Both the position numbers and the translations under genes were made by a program. From assembly GCA_041658245.1 (NCBI GenBank), contig JBBAAM010000013.1:1-64000 (forward strand): DNA of 64,000 bases, written 5' to 3'. Each line of letters begins with the position of its first letter. The first letter of the stretch is position 1. The DNA comes from Fen-1258 sp041658245. GTDB taxonomy: Bacteria; Bacteroidota; Ignavibacteria; Ignavibacteriales; Melioribacteraceae. Positions 43,137-51,082 of the stretch are shown piece by piece. The notes under the pieces were generated by a model that made no database searches, was not told the DNA's origin, and was given only the letters and a program-made list of their open reading frames with translations.

Positions 43137-43796
43137 ATGAAAGAAATAATTGCGTTATTAGTTTTTATAAGCATCGTGGTTATTACTATATATTTATCAG
43201 TAACTAAAGCTATTGATATCAAACTGACAATTGCTCTATTATGTTTTGCAATCATTTCTGGATTTGCAATTTCAAATTATGATATTATCCAAAAATTTAA
43301 ATGGGGCAGTTTAGAAGTCGAAACAGCAAAAAAGGAAATTAGTGGTATTAAGGAAGAAGCTATTAAAGAAATAAAAAAAGAAGTTGATGATCAGAAAGAA
43401 TCAATAAAATTCTTAATTACCAATGCCAACGACACAAGAGATAAGATTGAAGCGCAAAAAGAATCATTACAAAAGATTATTGATAAAGCGCAAGAATTAC
43501 ATAACAATATTGAAAAACAAAAACAACAGATATCAGAATTAAATACCATCGGCCTTAAGACGAAAACTGAAATAGAAAAATTAAACAATGCTTCTGCACA
43601 AGTTGCACTAATTTTAATAAGAACGACATATTTTTTCATCGAAACAAAAAGTGAATTTGGGACTGAAAGAGCTACAATGGCAATTAATGAAATTATTAAT
43701 GATCTAAATAAAACATTACCGATGATAATCTCTAATCCTACCGAACGTCAAAAGTGGATAAATGATTTGCAAAATAAATTGCCCAAAAGAAAATGA
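43137..43796 (+). CDS. Membrane-anchored coiled-coil protein
   Basis: 219 aa. Two N-terminal helices (5-23 and 29-48) are followed by a long Lys/Glu-rich coiled coil (about 65-150, with heptads such as IKEIKKEVDDQKESIKFLI) and a small helical end that contains KLPKRK. No enzymatic motif. It is the last gene of the four-gene set, 46 nt after the preceding stop. It may be a scaffold or sensor at the membrane (inferred). Confidence 0.6.
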   Translation: MKEIIALLVFISIVVITIYLSVTKAIDIKLTIALLCFAIISGFAISNYDIIQKFKWGSLEVETAKKEISGIKEEAIKEIKKEVDDQKESIKFLITNANDTRDKIEAQKESLQKIIDKAQELHNNIEKQKQQISELNTIGLKTKTEIEKLNNASAQVALILIRTTYFFIETKSEFGTERATMAINEIINDLNKTLPMIISNPTERQKWINDLQNKLPKRK

Positions 43797-43994
43797 GAAG
43801 CAACTAACACTTTTTTCAAGCCGACCGTTAGAGCCGGGTAAACTTCTTCGATGCAGTCATTTTAGTCGTTATCGTTTTTCGTTATTCCTCTGATAGACTC
43901 CAAGTCTTGACTGCCGAATAAAAATAGTATAGTGTTTTTTAAAGTGTTTTAATTTATCTTATAAATAGTAAATAAATCAAAGTAAGCTAAAAAT

Positions 43995-44183
43995 ATGAGT
44001 AAAGAAATTTCTAAAAAGATAGCAAACTGTTTTAGAAACAAACCTGTAAAAAGAGCATATTTGTTCGGGTCTGCATTACGAAATGAAGAAGATGAACAAA
44101 GTGATATAGATATTCTTGTTGAATTAGATTATTCGAAACCGATCGGTCTTGGATTTGTAAGAATGCAGTTTGAGTTAGAATAA
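43995..44183 (+). pseudogene. MNT-type nucleotidyltransferase antitoxin, truncated
   Basis: 62 aa. VKRAYLFGSALRNEEDEQSD followed by IDILVEL is the MNT/minimal nucleotidyltransferase motif (GSxxR...SDxDxxV). The family is ~95-100 aa; here the last third is lost at FELE, where it joins another relic. In HEPN-MNT pairs this protein AMPylates the toxin. Confidence 0.65.
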
Positions 44184-44301
44184 TATTACAATAGTTGTAA
44201 TTCATGCTTTTAAGGAAATCAATTCAAATCGTTCAACAATTAGAATAATATCTGCACGTCGAGCTACTAAGAAAGAAAATAAACAATATAATTTAAGGTG
44301 A
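44183..44301 (+). pseudogene. 3' relic of BrnT-like toxin
   Basis: The frame to TGA 44299-44301 ends STIRIISARRATKKENKQY, the C-terminal signature of BrnT RNase toxins (RIISARxAtkxErxxY). The upstream catalytic part is missing, and the junction with the MNT fragment is near 44183. The next gene lies in the position of its antitoxin. Confidence 0.6.
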
Positions 44302-44305
44302 GGAC

Positions 44306-44506
44306 ATGAAGAAAGAATATGATTTTTCAAATGCAATTCGTGGAAAATTTTATCGAAAAGATGCTCAATTGAATCTCCCGATTTATCTTGATAAAGATAT
44401 TGCTGATTTTATTCATAAAGTTGCGGATCAAAAAAAAATTGATTCACAAACAGTTGTCAATAAAATGTTGAGAGGCAATAAAGAAATTATTCAAGCCCTG
44501 CAATAA
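44306..44506 (+). CDS. BrnA/CopG-like antitoxin, possibly orphan
   Basis: 66 aa, preceded by a good AGGTGAGG site 5-12 nt upstream. KEYDFSNAIRGKFYRKDAQL then NLPIYLDKDIADFIHKVADQ resembles ribbon-helix-helix antitoxins that follow BrnT genes. The toxin gene before it is reduced to its 3' end, so this antitoxin seems orphaned. Confidence 0.6.
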   Translation: MKKEYDFSNAIRGKFYRKDAQLNLPIYLDKDIADFIHKVADQKKIDSQTVVNKMLRGNKEIIQALQ

Positions 44507-44555
44507 TTTTATACTAAACTTATTGCCGTTCAAACTTTTCTCTTTTGGGACAAAG

Positions 44556-45884
44556 CTAATTGTATAAGTAATATCTCTTCGAAAGTCTTCTGAACCAATC
44601 AATATCTTTATTCAAAAATTTGTGGATATCTTTAACTAGAAAATGTTTTAAAAATTTCTTTCTCACTTTGTCTGTACCTAAAACCTTATCAAACATCTTA
44701 AGTCTGCTTTCCGTTGCAATAGTTAGCGGATCATTATCCGGATAAAGCTGCTGATTCACCTGTAAAAAATAAAATTGTAGTTCCAGTAAATGAACTTTTT
44801 CAAAATCGGTGATATGAATCTGCACGCCGTTAAGTATTTGATCTTTCCAATCACCGTAAAGAACTTTATAAGAAATCGGACGGAATAAAACACCGGGTAA
44901 ATTAAGAGCATTCATTTTAAGTGCAAGTGTGTCTGCATCAATCCATTCTGCAGCAAAAGTTTGGAAGGGAAGTGTGTAAGTAATTCCAATTCCAAAAACT
45001 ACAAGCTCGCCCAATACTCCGCTTGCAACAAGATAGGAAGGAGTTTCCATATACGGAACGTTTGGAGAAGTCGGAACCCAGATTAATTCCGTATCCTTAA
45101 AAAGCATATTCCGTTTCCATCCTTCCATCTTAACAACTTTTAGTTTGCATTTAACTTTATTGCCAATCGCACTTTTTGTGTTGATCAAGTTTGCAAGTTC
45201 TCCGCATGTTAAACCATACACGTACGGAATTGCATATGCGCTGACGAAAGATCTGAAATCATCTTCAACAACATTTCCTTCTATGCGCAACCCTCCTAAA
45301 GGATTAGGACGATCTAAAACAATCAATTGAATTTTATTTTCTGCAGCCGCTTCCATTGCAAGTCCGAGTGTAGATATGTAAGTGTACGAACGAACACCGA
45401 TATCCTGGATATCATAAACAAGAACATCAATTCCTTCCAGCATTTCTTTAGTAGGTTTAGCTGTTTTACCGTAAAGAGAATAATATTTAATTCCTGTGAG
45501 TGAGTCGCTGTAACTTTCGTAAGATTGCCCTGCCGCCACCAATCCCTTCAATCCGTGTTCGGGAGAAAATACTGTGGTGAGTCTAAAATTATCTGCGTGT
45601 TTGAAAAGATCGAGAGTTGATTCTAATTTACTGTTAACTCCTGTGTGGTTTGTAATTAATCCTACACGCTTACCGGCGAGAAGAGAAAAATTATTTTTTT
45701 GAAGAACGTCAATGCCTAAAGAAATATTTTGAGCATGGATAGTAGTTTGTAAGACTAAGAAAAATATTAAAAGTGCCTGTGCTTTTAAGTTCCTGAGTCC
45801 CTGAGTGCCTAAGTGCCTGAGTAAGCAATTTTTAATTTGCTCAGGCACTAAGGCACTTAGGAACTTAGGCACTAGAGTTCTCAT
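44556..45884 (-). CDS. namZ: DUF1343/NamZ-type exo-beta-N-acetylmuramidase
   Basis: 442 aa. Family blocks are GIDVLQKNNFSLLAGKRVGL, TVFSPEHGLKG, LVYDIQDIGVRSYTYIST and LDRPNPLGG. NamZ removes terminal MurNAc from peptidoglycan fragments during recycling or turnover. A hydrophobic segment ALLIFFLVLQTTIHAQ (about 37-52) looks like the signal peptide, but the first ~35 residues are encoded by an imperfect palindrome of CTAAGTGCCT words (45787-45873), so the original start was probably replaced. It overlaps fchA by 4 nt. Confidence 0.85.
   Translation of the reverse strand: MRTLVPKFLSALVPEQIKNCLLRHLGTQGLRNLKAQALLIFFLVLQTTIHAQNISLGIDVLQKNNFSLLAGKRVGLITNHTGVNSKLESTLDLFKHADNFRLTTVFSPEHGLKGLVAAGQSYESYSDSLTGIKYYSLYGKTAKPTKEMLEGIDVLVYDIQDIGVRSYTYISTLGLAMEAAAENKIQLIVLDRPNPLGGLRIEGNVVEDDFRSFVSAYAIPYVYGLTCGELANLINTKSAIGNKVKCKLKVVKMEGWKRNMLFKDTELIWVPTSPNVPYMETPSYLVASGVLGELVVFGIGITYTLPFQTFAAEWIDADTLALKMNALNLPGVLFRPISYKVLYGDWKDQILNGVQIHITDFEKVHLLELQFYFLQVNQQLYPDNDPLTIATESRLKMFDKVLGTDKVRKKFLKHFLVKDIHKFLNKDIDWFRRLSKRYYLYN
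45787..45873. repeat. Imperfect palindrome of CTAAGTGCCT words at the namZ 5' end
   Basis: AAGTTCCTGAGTCCCTGAG and later GTGCCTGAG on the left pair with CTCAGGCACT and AAGGCACTTAGGAACTT on the right, around AATTTTTAATTT. It is translated as the N-terminus of the NamZ-like protein. Confidence 0.65.
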
Positions 45885-46519
45885 TTCGTTCTCACTGCAG
45901 TAACAACTTGTTCTACTAATCTATCGCTTGTACGAGTAATTTCCTCAACTAAAATGTCTGCTGTCTTTCTGAGTTCGTTAGCAATAGTTTGATTACTCAA
46001 AGAAGAACAATTGATCAACACATTTAAGTAAGCGCCTTTTGCTGCTGTGCCTACTAATGCCACAGCTACTCCGGCATCAGAAATAGAATTTTTATTTCCT
46101 TTATCAATTATGATTTCCAAAATAGGAAGAATTGCTTTTGATGTTTGAATAACATCTATAGGAGCGGCTGTAGCACCGATAGTTGCTTCTTCAATTGCTT
46201 TTGAGCGTATATTTTTTTCTTCATCGGTTTCTTTCGGCAGTTTAAATGCATCCATAACTTTATCGAATGATGCATTATCCTGTTGCCCGAGTTCTATAAA
46301 TCTTTTTTGCATTCCATCTAGTTTATCTTTCAAACTGATCATTTCTTGTTCAACCTCGGCATATTTCTTTTTACCAATCGTAAGATTACAAACCATTATT
46401 CCCAAACTTGACGAGAGTGCACCGCACAATGCCGATACGTTTCCTCCACCGGGAGTTGGTGAATTTGATGAGAGCTCGTTAAAATATTCTTGTAAAGTTT
46501 TTCTTGGATTCATTTTCAT
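45881..46519 (-). CDS. fchA: Formiminotetrahydrofolate cyclodeaminase
   Basis: 212 aa from ATG at 46519 (reverse), preceded by GGAG. Longer frames begin inside a palindromic repeat and are unlikely. MKMNPRKTLQEYFNELSS then PTPGGGNVSALCGALSSSLG is the FtcD-C signature (PxPGGGS/N). It converts 5-formimino-THF to 5,10-methenyl-THF plus ammonia, closing histidine breakdown together with the next gene upstream (ftcD). Confidence 0.9.
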   Translation of the reverse strand: MKMNPRKTLQEYFNELSSNSPTPGGGNVSALCGALSSSLGIMVCNLTIGKKKYAEVEQEMISLKDKLDGMQKRFIELGQQDNASFDKVMDAFKLPKETDEEKNIRSKAIEEATIGATAAPIDVIQTSKAILPILEIIIDKGNKNSISDAGVAVALVGTAAKGAYLNVLINCSSLSNQTIANELRKTADILVEEITRTSDRLVEQVVTAVRTK

Positions 46520-46585
46520 TCTCCGAATTGTCACTCTGAGCAACGCGAAGAGTCTGAGATACTTCACTTCGTTCAGTATGACAAA
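46520..46585. repeat. Palindromic repeat between ftcD and fchA
   Basis: TGTCACTCTGAGCAACGCGA on the left pairs with the right part ending CGTTCAGTATGACA after inversion (reads TGTCATACTGAACG). It carries the TGAGC...GCGAA core also seen near 5360. It occupies the gap just upstream of fchA, so an mRNA hairpin there is likely. Confidence 0.65.
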
Positions 46586-46591
46586 AACTAA

Positions 46592-47608
46592 TTAGATCAT
46601 GTATTCAATTATTTTTTCTTCCGGCTTAAACGGATGAAGCGCGCTTAATCCTAATTTCTCGATAGCAATATTCACTAAACTCTTTTCATCTTTTTCTTTC
46701 CCGATCGAATAAAATCTTCCGGCTTGCAGCATTGCCTCAAGCGGAACTAATCCTACAATTTCACTTCCGTTAACTTCAACGCCAAGCCGTGCGCTTTCTT
46801 TCTTAACTTCTTCAAATGCGACATGTATTGGTGTAACGTTGTAGTTGGTTAAGTTCATCGAAACTTGAGTGATGTTATATTTATCGAGAGCAACACCCAT
46901 TCCTTTTACTTCTTTCAATCGTCCGGGCACCTTTATTGTCTTTCCATCAACTTTAATAACATTTCCATTCTCATCACGTTTTACGTAACCGCTTTCTCTT
47001 AAGGTTTCGCCTATCTCTTTTGAGTATTTAACATCATTAGATTTTATATTCACGTTGTAAGCAATAAGAAAGAATCGTGAACCGGTAACTATTGCACCAA
47101 GCTTTGGATTGAAAACCGGTTCACCATAATCCGGCAGCCAATTTTGATCTTTTAATTTTTCTTCCAAACCTTCATACTCGCCTTGACGTATACTTGATAA
47201 ACTTTTTCGATCAGCTTTTCTTGCTGCATTCTCATAAAGATAGACCGGGACTTTCAAATCTTGAGAAATAATTTTTGCGAACTCTTCGGAAATCTTAACG
47301 CATTCTTCTGTAGTTACATTTGCAACCGGAACAAATGGAACAACATCAATTGCACCGAGACGCGGATGTTCTCCTTTGTGTGTACGCATATCAATTAGTG
47401 ATGCGGCGGCTCTGCATGCATTTAATGTTCCGTTTAATATTCCTTCTTCATTTCCTGCTAATGTTACAACAACACGATTGTAATCTCCGTCGGGTTCTAG
47501 ACTTAATAATTTTACATCTTTAGTTTTAGCTACTGCTTCTTTTATCGCTTCAAATGTTTTTTGATTTTTCCCTTCGCTGAAATTCGGGACGCACTCAATA
47601 ATTTTCAT
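46592..47608 (-). CDS. ftcD: Glutamate formimidoyltransferase
   Basis: 338 aa. KIIECVPNFSEGKN at the start, HKGEHPRLGAIDVVPFVPV and LYENAARKADRKSLSSIRQG are the conserved blocks of the FtcD N-terminal domain. It moves the formimino group from N-formimino-glutamate to THF. Bacterial members often lack the fused cyclodeaminase, as here, where fchA follows separately. It overlaps hutI by 4 nt. Confidence 0.93.
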   Translation of the reverse strand: MKIIECVPNFSEGKNQKTFEAIKEAVAKTKDVKLLSLEPDGDYNRVVVTLAGNEEGILNGTLNACRAAASLIDMRTHKGEHPRLGAIDVVPFVPVANVTTEECVKISEEFAKIISQDLKVPVYLYENAARKADRKSLSSIRQGEYEGLEEKLKDQNWLPDYGEPVFNPKLGAIVTGSRFFLIAYNVNIKSNDVKYSKEIGETLRESGYVKRDENGNVIKVDGKTIKVPGRLKEVKGMGVALDKYNITQVSMNLTNYNVTPIHVAFEEVKKESARLGVEVNGSEIVGLVPLEAMLQAGRFYSIGKEKDEKSLVNIAIEKLGLSALHPFKPEEKIIEYMI

Positions 47609-48858
47609 AAAGCTTCCGCTCTCTCAAAAATGATTTGACCTTTTTTAATTGTGTATTTGTTCAAATTGATTCCAATGTTATAAATTATTTCTCGATAATC
47701 TTTAGTATCGAAAACTGCGAAGTCAGCTTGCTTTCCAATTTCAATACTTCCAAGCTTTTCATTTAATCCAAGCGCAGCTGCAGAATTTATTGTAACTGCA
47801 GAAATAATTTCTTCGGCACTCATTTTCATTTTAAGTGCGGCAAGCTGCATAATAAAATGAAGATTTGGAATATGTGATGATCCGGGATTATAATCTGTTG
47901 CCAAAGCAACAATTGCATTGTGCTCGATCAGCTTTCTTGCGGGTGCGTAATCATAATCTAAAAAAAATGATACGCCTGGTAAAAGTACTCCCACAGTTTC
48001 ACTCTTTGCTAATTTCGGGATATCATCTGTATTCATAACTTCAAGATGATCTACTGAAAGAGCTTTGTGTTTTAATGATACCTCTAATCCGCCGATATTA
48101 TTAAACTGTTCTGTATGAAGACGTAGTTTGTAACCGAGTTTTTTAGCTTTAGAAAATATCTTATCAACCTCTTCGGAAGAGAATGCCGATTTTTCACAAA
48201 ATGCATCAACAGAATCTGAAAGTTTATTCTTAATGATGTAGGGAAGAAGCTCCTTTATGATAAGATCTAAATATTGTTTGTGATCGTTTTTGTATTCCGG
48301 CGGATAAGTATGCGCTCCTAAAAAAGTCGGAATTATTTCGACAGGTGAATGAGTTTTAAAATAATTAATAACTTGAAGAAGTTTTATCTCATCATAAAAA
48401 CTTAATCCGTATCCGCTCTTGATCTCTAATGTAGTAACTCCTTGAGTCATGAAATAATCAATTCTCGGTTTTAGAATTCTAACAAGTTCTTCAAAAGATG
48501 AATTACGGACAGCTTTAACAGTAGAAATTATTCCGCCGCCGGATTTTGCTATTTCTTCATAAGTTGCACCGTTAAGTCTCATCAAAAATTCGTTAGCACG
48601 TGAACCGGCATAAGCAGAATGTGTATGGCATTCAACTAATCCTGGAAGTAGAATTAAGTCTTTTAGATCAAATGTTTTATCGGCAGAAGTCTTTGAAGTA
48701 GACGAATTTGGAATCAAGTCCTTAATAATACCATTCTCAACCAATATAGAATGATCAGAAATCGGGTTAATATCACTTAATTCAGAACCTCGCTTAAAAT
48801 TCTTGCCTTTAGTATCAACTGTAATTATTTGAGATGGGTTCTTAAAGAGTGTTTTCAT
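47605..48858 (-). CDS. hutI: Imidazolonepropionase
   Basis: 417 aa from ATG at 48858 (reverse), which gives the usual start MKTLFKNPSQIITVD; a frame open 33 codons further upstream has no family match. Metal-binding ECHTHSAYAGSRANEF, then LRLHTEQF, VDHLE and LATDYNPGSS are the amidohydrolase motifs. It opens imidazolone-5-propionate to N-formimino-glutamate. No hutH or hutU is in the window. Confidence 0.92.
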   Translation of the reverse strand: MKTLFKNPSQIITVDTKGKNFKRGSELSDINPISDHSILVENGIIKDLIPNSSTSKTSADKTFDLKDLILLPGLVECHTHSAYAGSRANEFLMRLNGATYEEIAKSGGGIISTVKAVRNSSFEELVRILKPRIDYFMTQGVTTLEIKSGYGLSFYDEIKLLQVINYFKTHSPVEIIPTFLGAHTYPPEYKNDHKQYLDLIIKELLPYIIKNKLSDSVDAFCEKSAFSSEEVDKIFSKAKKLGYKLRLHTEQFNNIGGLEVSLKHKALSVDHLEVMNTDDIPKLAKSETVGVLLPGVSFFLDYDYAPARKLIEHNAIVALATDYNPGSSHIPNLHFIMQLAALKMKMSAEEIISAVTINSAAALGLNEKLGSIEIGKQADFAVFDTKDYREIIYNIGINLNKYTIKKGQIIFERAEAL

Positions 48859-48949
48859 TCTTTTTTCGTTATTTATAAAGACAAAACAGTTATTAATCAA
48901 AGATGAACTGTTCAAAAATAGAGAAATCGAATCTTTATTTGCTAATAAT

Positions 48950-48980
48950 TTTGTCAAGCCGACGTATTTTCGTAATTTTG
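48950..48980 (+). promoter_or_regulatory. Bacteroidota-type promoter for glgA
   Basis: TTTG at 48950-48953, a 19-nt spacer, and TAATTTTG at 48973-48980 match the TTTG/TAnnTTTG consensus exactly. The glgA ATG lies 30 nt downstream, with AAGGA in between. The divergent hutI start is at 48858. Confidence 0.6.
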
Positions 48981-49009
48981 CATGTTAAAAATCGAAGGAC
49001 TTAAAAAAC

Positions 49010-50503
49010 ATGTCTTCAGGCAAAAAATTAAAGATCCTTTTCGCAACCTCAGAAGTAGTTCCTTTCATTAAGACAGGCGGTTTAGCAGACGTATCATCGG
49101 CGTTACCTCAAAAATTACAAGAGATGGGGCACATTGTAAGAATTATCGTTCCAAAATACGGCGCTATAGATGAAAGAAAGTTTAAGATACATGAAGTAGT
49201 TCGTCTGAAAGACTTAAAGATCAACATTGGTAATAAAGAAGTAATCTTTTCTTTACGGTCTTCTTTCTTAATTGGACCCAAAACAAGAGTACAGATTTAT
49301 TTCTTAGATAACCCGGAATACTATGGAAGCCGACATAGTCTTTACGCAGATCCTATCACAGGTGAAGATTATCCCGATAACGATGAAAGATTTATTCTTC
49401 TTTCACGTGCTGTGTTTGAATTGATCACAAAATTAGGATGGACGCCTGATATCATTCACTGTAATGATTGGCAGACCGGATTGATACCGGCTTACTTAAA
49501 ATCCACTTATAAAAATGATCCTACATTTAGATCAATAAAAACCATTTTCACAATTCATAATCTCTCGTTCCAGGGTATTTTCCCAAAAGCAAATTTTGAT
49601 AAGACTGCTTTGCCGAAAGAGTTGGAAAGTGAAAAAGGAATTCTACAGAAGGGTAAGATCAATTTCTTAAAGAGCGGATTGCTTTATTCGGATATGATAA
49701 ATACAGTTAGCGAAACTTATGCAAAAGAGATTTGTCAGCATAAAGATTACGGTTTGGGTTTAGAAGAAATTCTGAATAAAAGGAAAAAAGATCTATATGG
49801 AATTATAAATGGAATTGATGATACAATTTGGAATCCGGAAGTAGATTCTAAAATACCACACAAATTTTCAATGAAGAACATCGAAATGAAAAAAGAGAGC
49901 AAAAAAGCTCTTGCAAATAATTTTCACTTCACTGCAAAAGATGATGTACCTGTTATTGGAATGATCTCTAGACTTTATGATAATAAAGGTATGGACCTTA
50001 TTGAAAAAGCTTTTACAAATCTAATGAAAATGAATATTCACTTTATTCTGCTTGGCACCGGCGAAAAGAAATATCATAAATTCTTTACGACTATGGCTTC
50101 AAAATATCATAATAAATTTTCGTGTTATATCGGATTCGATGATGAACTAGCTCATTTAATTGAAGCCGGTTCGGATATTTTCTTAATGCCTTCTAAATAT
50201 GAACCATGCGGTCTGAATCAAATGTATAGTCTAATGTATGGAACCGTACCTGTTGTTCGTCATACAGGAGGACTTGCAGATACAGTTCAGGCATTCAATC
50301 CAAAAAATAAAACCGGTAATGGATTTGTCTTCAAAAAATATTCTGCCTCAGAAATGTTAACAGAGATCAAAAATGCCGTAAAGATTTTTACCAAAGATCA
50401 GGATAAATGGCAAAACATTATGCGTAACGGAATGAAATCCGATTTTACCTGGATGAATTCCACAAAGAAATATGTTGATCTATATAAAAAGCTTACCGAC
50501 TAA
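49010..50503 (+). CDS. glgA: Glycogen synthase (ADP-glucose)
   Basis: 497 aa GT5 enzyme. KTGGLADVSSALP (21-33) is the nucleotide-binding loop; CNDWQTGLIPAYLKS, IFTIHNLSFQG and MPSKYEPCGLNQMYSLMYGT are signature blocks. It extends alpha-1,4-glucan from ADP- or UDP-glucose in the cytosol. It leads a run with gmhB and two envelope genes, transcribed from a nearby Bacteroidota-type promoter. Confidence 0.95.
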   Translation: MSSGKKLKILFATSEVVPFIKTGGLADVSSALPQKLQEMGHIVRIIVPKYGAIDERKFKIHEVVRLKDLKINIGNKEVIFSLRSSFLIGPKTRVQIYFLDNPEYYGSRHSLYADPITGEDYPDNDERFILLSRAVFELITKLGWTPDIIHCNDWQTGLIPAYLKSTYKNDPTFRSIKTIFTIHNLSFQGIFPKANFDKTALPKELESEKGILQKGKINFLKSGLLYSDMINTVSETYAKEICQHKDYGLGLEEILNKRKKDLYGIINGIDDTIWNPEVDSKIPHKFSMKNIEMKKESKKALANNFHFTAKDDVPVIGMISRLYDNKGMDLIEKAFTNLMKMNIHFILLGTGEKKYHKFFTTMASKYHNKFSCYIGFDDELAHLIEAGSDIFLMPSKYEPCGLNQMYSLMYGTVPVVRHTGGLADTVQAFNPKNKTGNGFVFKKYSASEMLTEIKNAVKIFTKDQDKWQNIMRNGMKSDFTWMNSTKKYVDLYKKLTD

Positions 50504-50506
50504 TTG

Positions 50507-51082
50507 ATGAAACACCATGCGATTTTTTTAGATCGTGACGGAACGATTAATCACGATTACGGTTATGTAAAAGACCCGTCTCAAATTATTTTGCTGCCAG
50601 GTGTATCTAAAGGAATTAAGAAACTGAAAGACGAATTTGGTTTTAAAGCAATAGTAATTTCTAACCAAGCAGGTGTTTCTAAGGGATTAATGACCAGCAA
50701 AGATGTTGATTCGGTTAATGATCGTGTCAATGAACTTTTGAAAAATGAAGGAACGGGTATTGATGCATTTTTTTACTGTCCCTTCCATCCCGATTTAGAT
50801 CCGCCAGAAAAATCAAATTGTAGGAAACCTTCTCCATTTATGATTGTTCAAGCTGCAGAAGAACATGAGATAGATCTTTCTAAATCCTATATGATAGGTG
50901 ATAAAGCAAGTGATATTGAAAGCGGCATTAATGCCGGTGTAAAGACTATACTACTAAATAATGAAACAACTCATAATGAAATTTCTATCTTGCATAATCT
51001 TGGAAAAAAGCCCAATTTTACAGCCGCTAATTTCAATGAAGTATGCGATATTATTATCAGTGATTTTTCCGGAGGAATTTAA
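50507..51082 (+). CDS. gmhB: D-glycero-D-manno-heptose 1,7-bisphosphate 7-phosphatase
   Basis: 191 aa from ATG 50507. HAD motif FLDRDGTINHDYGYV, ISNQAGV and the zinc-binding region CPFHPDLDPPEKSNCRKP, then GDKASDIESG, are complete. It dephosphorylates heptose bisphosphate for LPS inner core precursors, or a related sugar. It follows glgA without a gap. Confidence 0.9.
   Translation: MKHHAIFLDRDGTINHDYGYVKDPSQIILLPGVSKGIKKLKDEFGFKAIVISNQAGVSKGLMTSKDVDSVNDRVNELLKNEGTGIDAFFYCPFHPDLDPPEKSNCRKPSPFMIVQAAEEHEIDLSKSYMIGDKASDIESGINAGVKTILLNNETTHNEISILHNLGKKPNFTAANFNEVCDIIISDFSGGI

Noticed and set aside
41023..43796. Complete Thoeris system
   Set aside because: The ThsB-like TIR protein is present but no ThsA with SIR2/SLOG or Macro domain is in the neighbourhood, so calling it Thoeris would overstate the evidence.
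48859..48957. N-terminal extension of imidazolonepropionase
   Set aside because: The 33 extra residues have no family match; the internal Met gives the canonical start, and the extension would overlap the glgA promoter region.
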